Shown here piece after piece: positions 56,444-64,000 of a stretch of 64,000 bases of DNA. This stretch comes from Aedes albopictus. Taxonomy: Eukaryota > Arthropoda > Insecta > Diptera > Culicidae. The first letter of the stretch is position 1; each line of letters starts with the position of its first letter. A model generated the notes under the pieces. It had not been told where the DNA came from. It ran no database searches and was given only the letters and a program-made list of their open reading frames with translations. The translations under genes were made by a program, and so were the position numbers. The stretch covers positions 124,001 through 188,000 of the forward strand of contig NW_026917309.1 in assembly GCF_035046485.1 (NCBI RefSeq), given 5' to 3'.

Positions 56444-57857
56444 TCATGATAATATTGAATCAACAATTTGCCACCATAATACTCGATTTGCAGCTGCAGC
56501 TCTCCAACGTCGGTCACGCCCAACACTCGCCAGATCACGCTCCACCTGGTCCGCCCATCGTGCTCTTTGCGCTCCACGCCTTCTTGTACCAACCGGATGG
56601 TTAGCAAACACCAACTTTGCAGGGTTGTTGTTCGGCATTTTTGCAACATGCCCTGCCCACCGTATTCGTCCAGCTTTAGCCACTTTCAGGATGTTGGGTT
56701 CACTGTAGAGTGCAGCGAGCTCGTGGTTCATCCTTCTCCGCCACACACCGTTCTCCTGCACGCCGCCGAAGATCGTCCTTAGCACGAGTCGCTCGAAAAC
56801 TCCGAGTGCTTGAAGGTCCTCCTCGAGCATCGTCCATGTTTCATGTCCGTAGAGAACCACCGGTCTTATTAGCGTCTTGTACATGGTACATTTGGTGTGG
56901 GGGTGAATCTTTTTTGACCGCAGTTTCTGCTGGAGCCCATAGTAGGCACGACTTCCGCTGATGATGCGCCTTCGTATTTCACGGCTCACGTTATTGTCAG
57001 CCGTTAGCAAGGAACCGAGGTGGACGAATACTTCTACCACCTCGAAAGTATCCCCGTCTATCGTAACATTGCGGCCAAGGCTTGTCCTGTCTCGCGCAGT
57101 CCCACCTACTAGCATGTACTTTGTCTTAGTTGCATTCACCACCAGTCCAACCTTTGCTGCTTCACGTTTCAGGCGGGTGTATTGTTCTGCCACCGTTCCA
57201 AATGTTCTAGCAATAATATCCATGTCATCCGCAAAACAAACAAATTGGCCGGATCTCGTGAAGATCGTACCCCGGCTGTTGAGCCCGGCTCGTCGCATAA
57301 CACCTGCGGATGGCGATGTTGAATAGTAGGCGGGAAAGTCCATCTTCTTGTCTTAGTCCCCGTCGAGATTCGAACTAACTGGATAGTTCATCCGAAATCC
57401 TTACACTGTTCTGCACACCGTCCATCGTTGCTCTTATCAGTCTGGTAAGCTTTCCGGAAAAGTTGTTCTCGTCCATGATTTTCCATAGCTCTGCGCGGTC
57501 GATACTGTCGTATGCCGCTTTGAAGTCGATGAACAGGTGGTGCGTTGGGACCTGGTATTCACGGCATTTCTGGAGGATTTGCCGTACGGTGATGATCTGA
57601 TCCGTTGTCGACCGGCCGTCGATGAAACCGGCTTGGTAACTTCCCACGAACTCATTTACTTTAGGTGAAAGACGACGGAAGATGATCTGGGATAGCACTT
57701 CGTAGGCGGCATTCAAAATGGTGATCGCTCGAAAGTTCTCACACATTAACTTGTCGCCTTTCTTGTGGATGGGACAGATTATCCCTTCATTCCACTCCTC
57801 CGGTAGCTGTTCGGTTTCCCAGATCTTGACTACTAATTGGTGCTGACAGGTGGCCAA
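56444..57857 (-). pseudogene. RTE reverse transcriptase, broken
   Basis: RT blocks in order: 'LPEEWNEGIICPIHKKGDK', 'NFRAITILNAAYEVLSQII', 'QAGFIDGRSTTDQI', 'HHLFIDFKAAYDSI' (first catalytic Asp), a damaged 'GLRQ.DG' block, and 'FVCFADDMDII' (FADD at 57223-57234). The C-terminal part holds 'LYGHETWTMLEEDLQALGVF' and 'QRARWADQVERDLASVGRD'. A stop at 57375-57377 and a frameshift at about 57345-57372 split it, and another frameshift near 57850 separates it from the linker. Active-site residues survive, so the loss is recent relative to the 34.7-37.8 kb relic. Confidence 0.85.
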
Positions 57858-59217
57858 CTTTGATGAGTTCTGCTACGATACCCTCCTTACCAGCCGGTCT
57901 GTTGTTTTTGAGCTGGTGGATGGCATCCTTAACTTCCCTCAGCGTGGGAGTTGGTTCGTTCGCGTCATCTGCTGCACCAACACAGTCATTTCCTCCGCTG
58001 CCTTGGTCCTCCGTTCCTACATTCTTTTCGCCATTCAGGTGCTCGTCGAAGTGCTGCTTCCACCTTTCGATCACCTCACGTTTGTCCGTCAGGAGGCTCC
58101 CGTCCTTATCCCTGCATATTTCGGCTTGCGGCACGTAGCCTTTGCGGGATGCGTTGAGCTTCTGGTAGAACTTGCGTGTTTCCTGTGAACGGCACAGCAG
58201 TTCCACTTCCTCGCACTCCGCTTCTTCCAGGCGGCGCTTTTTCTCCCGGAAGAGACGGGTCTGCTGCATCCGCTTCTGTCTGTATCGCTCCACATTCTGT
58301 CGGGTTCCACGCTGCAGCATTACCGCCCGCGCTGCATTCTTCTCCTCCAGAACCGCTCTGCACTCCTCGTCGAACCAATCGTTTCGTCGACTCCGTTCTA
58401 CGTACCCGATAGTGCTCTCGGCTGCGTTGTTGATGGCTGCTTTGACTGTACTCCAGCAGTCCTCTAGAGGGGCCACATCGAGCACACCCTCGTCCGGCAA
58501 CGCTGCCTCGAGATTCTGCGCGTATGCGGTGGCGACATCTGGTTGCTTCAGTCGCTCTAGATCGTACCGGGGCGGCCGCCGGTACTGTACATTGTTAATA
58601 ACGGAGAGTTTTGGGCGCAGTTAAACCATCACCAGGTAGTGATCAGAGTCGATATTAGCGCCACGATAGGTCCTGACGACGATAATGTCGGAGAAGTGCC
58701 GTCCATCAATCAGAACGTGGTCGATTTGCGATTCCGTTTGTTGTGGTGATCTCCAGGTGTAACGATACGGGAGGCTGTGCTGGAAGAAGGTGCTACGAAT
58801 GGCCATGTTCTTGGAGGCGGCGAAATCGATGAGGCGTAGGCCATTTTCATTCGTCAGCAGGTGGACGCTGAACTTTCCAATCGTCGGTCTGAATTCCTCC
58901 TCCTGGCCTACCTGAGCGTTTAGGTCCCCTATGATGATCTTGACGTCGTGGTTTGGGCAGCGGTCGTACTCGCGTTCGAGCTGCGCGTAAAATCCGTCTT
59001 TGTCATCATCAGTGCTTCCGGAGTGAGGGCTGTGCACGTTTATTATGCTAATGTTGACGAATCGGCCCTTGATCCTCAACCTGCACATTCTTTCGTCGAT
59101 CGGCCACCAACCGATCACGCGCCTCTGCATGTCGCCCATCACTATAAAAGCTGTTCCCAGCTCGCGTGTGTTGCCGCAGCTCTGGTAGATGGTAGAAATC
59201 CGACAACAACAAAGTAA
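57787..59217 (-). pseudogene. RTE endonuclease and linker, broken
   Basis: The AP-type endonuclease occupies 58624-59217: 'VNISIINVHSPHSGS', 'IIIGDLNAQVGQ', 'TWRSPQQTESQIDHVLID' and the closing 'NIDSDHYLVMV' carry the catalytic N, D, D and H positions of the EEP family. It would nick target DNA to prime reverse transcription. The N-terminal catalytic strand is missing by truncation. A single in-frame stop (58621-58623) separates it from the linker, which continues in the same frame to a frameshift near 57850. The linker has 'AELIKVGHLSAP', the usual lead-in to the RT. Confidence 0.85.
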
Positions 59218-59756
59218 AACCTGGAAAAGCTCTAAAAGAAATCACTCCATGAAGACATCAGCAAAGAAAGAACTCCATGAGAAATATCAGTAAAAGCTAC
59301 AGCAGAAATTCCAGAAGACACTATGAAAAATCTAAGGAGAAAGTCCAGGAATGTGTTCGAATCTTGGAAAAACGGAAGTAGGAATCCGGAAGAATCTCCA
59401 GGAGGAATTTGAAAAGGAATTCCAAGATTGGTGTGAAAAATATGGGAGGAATCTTGTGTGAAATTTCGGGAGACATTCCGAAAAGTATTTCTAGTGAAGT
59501 AAAAGTTCATGTTCGAAAGACCTAAAAACTACATATTTGAAAACTTTTTTATTTGTAATGTAGTAAACTCTGTGGACACTACTTTTGAGTAGATCTTCAA
59601 GTAGTACAATTTGCTACTTTTTATGCATTCAATCCAATGTTTTATTTTTATCGGTGCAAAATTTTCCTGAGTTTTCAAGATATTCCCTGAGTAATCCAGG
59701 GTTTTCTCTGTTAAATTAAATTCCCTGAGAATTTCCGGTTTTCCGGGTAGTAGATC
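59218..59756. mobile_element. Right-end fragment of the CAGGGTGTCTAC element family
   Basis: 59640-59750 matches 36965-37080: 'atcggtgcaaaattttcc', 'tattccctgagtaatccagg' and 'ttaaattccctgagaatttc'. The terminal GTAGACACCCTG is degraded to GTAGATCTGGAC. The preceding 300 bp is the purine-rich GGAATTCC half found in the full copy. The left half is missing, and the fragment abuts the truncated LINE 5' end. Confidence 0.65.
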
Positions 59757-60907
59757 TGGACCTAGACCATAGTACAGTAACGGTCAATAAATAAAGTCGT
59801 TCTTTGATATTAGCGGTAAATGTTGGCAAATAAAACATTAGTGTTTCGATCAATATTTACAATTTTATGTAAGAATCGTTGGTTTACCTTCTTTTAAAGC
59901 AAACAAATACAATGTAATCTTAGATATAATGTACCCTCAATATAACAGGTTTCCCTTGCACGAAATTGATTGGATTCATCTTTCCCGAGCATCATCTGAA
60001 CATATAGGCACATTACAACGTTTTGTCGCCTTTTTGGTCAGATTTTCCACTATAACTCATAAATACGACCGTAAACATCAAATATTTTTTCATACTCGGA
60101 TTCCTTGTAAAATATGCAGTTAATATGATCTGTTGAACATTTAGTTTTCATTTGAACAAGGTAACATGTTGCTATGTCAATTGATAGGTATTGATCATGA
60201 ATATCAATTGGCATTTTTCGAAGATAGTCGTAGTAGTCGTGACTTTCTTGTAGAACTGATGATCAGTTACTGATTTAGCCACACAAGTTTATTATACACC
60301 ATAGGTTGGTGATTGAATCAAGATATGTCGTAATGACAGTTTTAGCACTGCACTTAAGACAACTTATTTAACATCGTTAGTAATATCTTAACACTGAAAA
60401 AAAATGGTCACAACGTTTGTAATTTTGACAATAAAACACATTTAACAGTCCACTGAAAACAGGTTCGAAATGTCGCAGTTTTTGCAACATAAAACCTACA
60501 TCATTTTTTCAAAAACCGGAAAACCATTACATATATCCATTATTGAACGCATTTCATTTGGGTGTCAACAAACTGTATATAGCAAATCCAGCCCTCCTCA
60601 AATTCATATCGTACAAACACACTCCTCCAACTTTGGGCGGATTCCAAATAATTGCTGAATGATGTCACCATCAACCGAACCGACTGCCACAGTGCCATGC
60701 CGCCGGACAATGATGACGACGCTTGTTTCTTGTTCTTGTTGTTTTGTTCTCGTCCGACAGACAGGTAAACACAACCGAGAGAGAGAGAGAGAGAGAATCG
60801 TCTAAGGATGGTCGAGACAAACAGATTGTAGTTATTGGTACAGTAGCGGTCAATGAATTTGCTGTTTTTGAATTCTTGATTTTGTTGTCGAACTCTCGAG
60901 CATGTAA
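59757..60907. other. Unannotated AT-rich stretch with (GA)n
   Basis: No gene recognised. A GA microsatellite lies at 60776-60795. Overlapping frames of 86-139 codons on both strands across it (60540-60983) lack domains. Confidence 0.35.
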
Positions 60908-61196
60908 TGAACGAATAAGCTCTTCGCCTTCGCGTAACGTCCTCACTGGGAAAAAGCATGCTTCTCAGCTTACTGTTCTATGAGCACTTCCACAGTTATT
61001 AACTGAGAACTTCCTCTGTCAATGACCGTTTTGCAAGTGTTTATCGTGTAGCAGGCACGAAGATACTCTATGCCCAAGAAAGTCAAAGAAACTTCCACTA
61101 CGAAAAGTTCTTAGACCGACCAGGTATCAAACCGGTTATTCTCAGCATGTCAATACTGAATACCCACGCGTTTACCACTGCGGCTATATCAACGAG
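60908..61196 (-). mobile_element. Feilai-type SINE, nearly complete
   Basis: Minus strand: a tRNA-like head with B-box-like GGTTTGATACC near 61122-61132, then 'gggcatagagtatcttcgtg', 'ttaataactgtggaagtgct', 'taagctgagaagcatgc' and 'ccagtgaggacgttacgc', ending in a GAAGGCGAAG tail. It supplies the 3' text used to join the two halves at 482 and 7665. Confidence 0.8.
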
Positions 61197-62919
61197 TGAG
61201 GCTGAGAATTAAAAATCATTTAAAAAAGAAATCAAATCTAATGTATTTTTGTACGGATTTTTAGGATTTTCAAATATCCTGTGTTTAAAATAAATAAGAT
61301 TTTTCTAGTCTAGTCTATGGTCTACACATACAGAGCAATTCATTGCAAGAATCCTGAATTAGAATCGATCCTTTTATTATTTTTCTTGTCAATATTCATA
61401 CTTGTAGCACTTCGGGAATATTTTACAAGCATTGAAGCGGCCAGGACTACTGGGCAGCGATATTGTCTTGAAGACTTAAGTTTTTTCAATTAAATGTTCA
61501 CGATTAAATGTCCGAAAAGTTACGAATCCATAGGCCACCACTGTATGTGGGTGCTGGCCGGCTAAACGACGCACGGATTGGATTCGTTTGGGAATTTATC
61601 ATGCACAAAACACGCACTCTTACACTATACAACACACGCGCAATTAAGAGCTCTACTTGGCTAGGGGGCGGCATGTAGAAGAGGGACGTGTTCAACGAAC
61701 GACCGAACGAACGGTTCAAAGCAGAAATACCGTGAACAAGATGCAGAACCAGAAAATAATGACTAGCAGTATAACGCAAAGCTAAGCTAATGATGGATTC
61801 GATGATGATGCTGATGAAGATGACGATCGTGCTTGTTGCTACATTGTGCTTTGGTCGATGGATGGATGGAGCAGCGCTACCTTGGCTTCTACCTTCCCAC
61901 TGAGTGTGGCGTGGTGTGGTGGTGATTTCGCTTCGCCACGATACAAACGACCATCATCGATGAAGGTGGAATTCCAAAACGATGCGACTACTAAACTGTT
62001 GACCTCCGTGCCCGAGCAGCGAGCGACCAGCAAGGCAGCCAGCGGGGGTGCAACGCAGCAGTGGACCTCGAGCATGGAGATTGTGCTTGTACGCGCACTC
62101 CATACGCCGCGGACGGGTCTTCAAAGCTATAGCAGCCTCAGCGACAAAGACGACGACGGGTATGAACGGTCACGTAACATTCTGATTGTGCAGAGTCAGA
62201 CTATAGTCAGAGTCAGTCAGTCAGTTCAAGTAGCCAGCCGGTCAGAGATTTCACACGCCCAGTTTATTCAGGGTGGGAAGATTTGTAGAAGTGTGTTTGC
62301 AATGTGACTGACCAAAGCCACCGCCAGGCAGTGTGGTCACTACTGTTGGTTGGGAGCAAGGCGGGTCAACAAGGCAGTAGTCGATGTCTCGATTGCGGGA
62401 GAATTGATGATCAAATTAAATCTGTATCGTGAGCTAGTTTTTTTTGACGAAAGATTTATGCGAAGCATAAAAAATGATTCGGAAAGACAATAAGACAAAT
62501 TAATACGTTTCTAATTGATTGGTGTTGATGGAATAATTCAATTATCGTCTGTTTTGTTTTTGTTGTCCGTTGCAAAGCGAAAAAACTCGATTTTCTGAGC
62601 ATCAGTAAAGCTACTGAGATCGACCAACAAACTTTTTGCTGTACAAGAGTGGAACAAACTATTTTTAAGCAAACTTTAGCTTAAGAAACTGTTATTAAGC
62701 TAGTTTTGTTCTTGGGATATCCAATCTGAAGAGTGGAAGGTATCAAGTCAATACCGAAAAGGCAAACACATTAATTCTACCTACACGTTACGGTTCTTCG
62801 CGTTTTGGTGGTGTTTTAATAACCCAATGAACGAAAGTTACAAGTTTTATTTCTGTGTTATATGTTCTATTTTAACTTGTAAATACTGTCCCAAGTAAAA
62901 TGAAAATTTATAGTGCTCT
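61197..62919. other. Non-repetitive stretch with balanced composition
   Basis: 61790-62340 is locally GC-rich with GATGATG runs. A 153-codon plus-strand frame (61846-62307) has no recognisable domain and no splice context. It might be regulatory or untranslated sequence of scrib, given its contrast with surrounding AT-rich repeats, but nothing proves this. Confidence 0.35.
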
Positions 62920-62929
62920 GGCGTAGTAG

Positions 62930-63112
62930 GGACGGGCTTAGTGGTCTAGTAGCTACCGCTTCTGATTCTTATGCAGAAGGTCCTGTGTTCAATCCCTGGC
63001 CCGTCCCTTTTGTCTTACTTTGTATCTTTCTATATACTTTCTCCCTTCTCTTTACGTATATAAGTAATGTATATTCACATGCTCATAGCCATCGCTAGAA
63101 CATCGGGTTGAA
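62930..63112 (+). mobile_element. tRNA-related SINE (GGGACGGG type)
   Basis: GGGACGGGCTTAGTGGTCTAG starts a tRNA-like head; a CTTCTG/CAGAAG stem forms the anticodon arm with an oversized loop, and TGTTCAATCCCTGGCCCGTCCC closes it. A pyrimidine-rich body follows ('tatctttctatatactttct'), ending near 'cgctagaacatcgggttg'. Confidence 0.65.
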
Positions 63113-63237
63113 AAAGCCGCTTTGTTTTCGTCCAATTTTCGCAGCAAAGTGTCTATGTCAATATATCAGATAACGCCTACGAGTTATATGTAGTCAAGCG
63201 AACTGTGCCGCATAATTTTCAGAGTAGACATTGATTG

Positions 63238-63272
63238 ATTGATTTGTCTTTATTTGAGAGACTTTCAGCCAT
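63238..63272. repeat. LINE 3'-tail-like 35-bp repeat
   Basis: GATTTGTCTTTATTTGAGAG plus 'actttcagcc' is nearly the reverse complement of 28582-28618. The sense form ends in AATAAAGACAAAT-type text, typical of Aedes LINE tails. Confidence 0.5.
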
Positions 63273-63704
63273 CAGAGTAGACACACTAATCTTTCGGATT
63301 ACGTCTGGCATCCACGCACCAATGTGTGAACCCTCTGTCAACCATATCCTACCAGCACTCTAACATCCGCATGAATTTGTGCAGACGCAGAGGTATATTT
63401 GGTCTGCTGTGGATACAAACTATTGCAATCATCACTTCCTTCCCCTTCCCAACATTGAGCCATGATCACCTAAAAATAGAAGATCATCAACACTCACACA
63501 CTGAAGAAGACTGTTAGTTTATCAATTGTTTTAGTCCAAATTTAAACCAGGTCTAAAAATTTGGAACTTAAAAATAAACCAAATTCCGCTCAGTTCCATC
63601 AGCGTTTGTACTAAATTCCAAATTACGTACTTTTCGTCTACAAAGTTTTGAAAGTCGAATATCTCTTCCGAAATAAACCAGACGGAGTTGCACCGGAAGT
63701 ATCT
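63273..63704. other. Unannotated stretch
   Basis: 'aaatttaaaccaggtctaaa' near 63540 resembles the TTAAGCC/TTTAAACC repeat at 30430. No gene recognised. Confidence 0.3.
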
Positions 63705-63790
63705 GTTTATTCTTCTAGAATTTCCACCGGGAGTGCCTCTAGGTGTTCCACCAGGAGTTTCTCCTGATGATCCACTGGACAATCTTCTAG
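63705..63790. repeat. Short degenerate GGAATTCC-type array
   Basis: 'ctagaatttccaccgggag', 'tgttccaccaggagtttctc' and similar units continue the array family; it is ended by the hAT MITE. Confidence 0.55.
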
Positions 63791-63792
63791 AA

Positions 63793-63978
63793 CCGCGGTC
63801 ACCAAAGTGCGGCCCGCGGGCCGCACGTGATGTCCATTTCTCTATGTTGTCGTAGAATTCCTTGCAATGTTTCTTATGGAAGTTGTTCTACTCTCGAAAT
63901 AATCAAGAATAACGTGTTGACAAATCGATCCAGGCGTTGCAATACGCGCAGTTGAAAAAATGGGCCTGAGGACCACTG
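63793..63978. mobile_element. hAT MITE with GCGGCCCGCGGGCCGC near the left end
   Basis: The left end CCGCGGTCACCAAAGTGCGGCCC and right end GGGCC-TGAGGACCACTG are imperfect inverted repeats. The flanks TTCTAGAA and CTCAAGAA match at 6 of 8 positions, compatible with a decayed 8-bp duplication. GGTC..CAAA..GCGGCCCGC termini are common among animal hAT elements. Confidence 0.55.
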
Positions 63979-64000
63979 CTCAAGAAGATCATTCGTGACC

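Larger units (their letters stand above)
56411..59217 (-). mobile_element. RTE-clade LINE (JAM1-like), 5'-truncated
   Basis: A minus-strand retrotransposon: endonuclease, linker, reverse transcriptase, short 3' end and an A-run at 56411-56420. It starts inside the endonuclease domain near 59217, so the 5' end is missing. The clade is recognised from the endonuclease similar to craniofacial development protein 2 and from the C-terminal 'VERDLASVGRD' tail. It is 2.8 kb against about 3.5 kb expected. No clear target duplication was found. Defects are listed under the two coding parts. Confidence 0.85.

Noticed and set aside
58172..58624. 150-codon plus-strand frame
   Set aside because: It is antisense to the RTE linker region and has no independent support.
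61846..62307. 153-codon plus-strand frame as a host gene
   Set aside because: No recognisable domain, no splice context and no homologous text; left as unannotated.

Overview
The window is nuclear DNA of a culicine mosquito, most likely Aedes (aegypti or albopictus). This rests on Feilai-type tRNA-related SINEs, an RTE-clade LINE with a craniofacial-development-protein-2-like endonuclease, many TA-flanked MITEs, large degenerate GGAATTCC arrays and a very low density of exons. Nothing looks bacterial, plasmid or phage. No CRISPR array, rRNA gene or recognisable viral insertion was seen.

Only one host protein-coding segment can be supported: a 118-bp exon on the minus strand (16220-16337) with consensus splice sites. 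It encodes leucine-rich repeats nearly identical to the N-terminal LRRs of Scribble, the LAP-family cell-polarity scaffold. Most of the window is therefore probably intron of scrib. Neighbouring exons were searched for by eye on both sides and not found.

The rest is a nested archive of mobile elements. From the left: a Feilai SINE split by a 7.2-kb hAT-like element (8-bp target duplication), which holds a ~152-bp tandem repeat, a Mutator-like foldback (9-bp duplication) with its own MITE, another MITE and a second SINE (0.25-7.7 kb); degenerate arrays and TA elements (8-13.2 kb); a 2.77-kb Transib-like element ending 12 bp from the scrib donor site (13.4-16.2 kb); intron, a ~143-bp tandem repeat and a 5.2-kb degenerate array (16.3-24 kb); two ~99% identical 396-bp MITEs in inverted orientation (25.8 and 27.7 kb); further TIR elements and a 24-bp-period array (29-32.8 kb); an RTE relic split by a 2.19-kb TIR element (34.7-37.8 kb); a TA element with several internal MITEs and tRNA-like units (40-44 kb); a 3.35-kb DNA transposon with ~490-bp inverted repeats and a nearly complete 597-codon transposase frame (47.9-51.3 kb); a hAT-like element with repeated AAATCCGCGCC motifs (54.1-55.6 kb); a 2.8-kb RTE LINE with intact motifs but two stops and two frameshifts (56.4-59.2 kb); and more SINEs and a hAT MITE to the end.

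The genes do not form a pathway. The biology here is how transposons and expanding low-complexity arrays build a giant intron. The best-supported candidates for something undescribed are the 3.35-kb DDE/D transposon, the 7.2-kb hAT-like element with ACTCAC arrays, the Transib-like element beside the exon, and the foldback organisation of the GGAATTCC arrays. All calls are from reading sequence; no database search was run.
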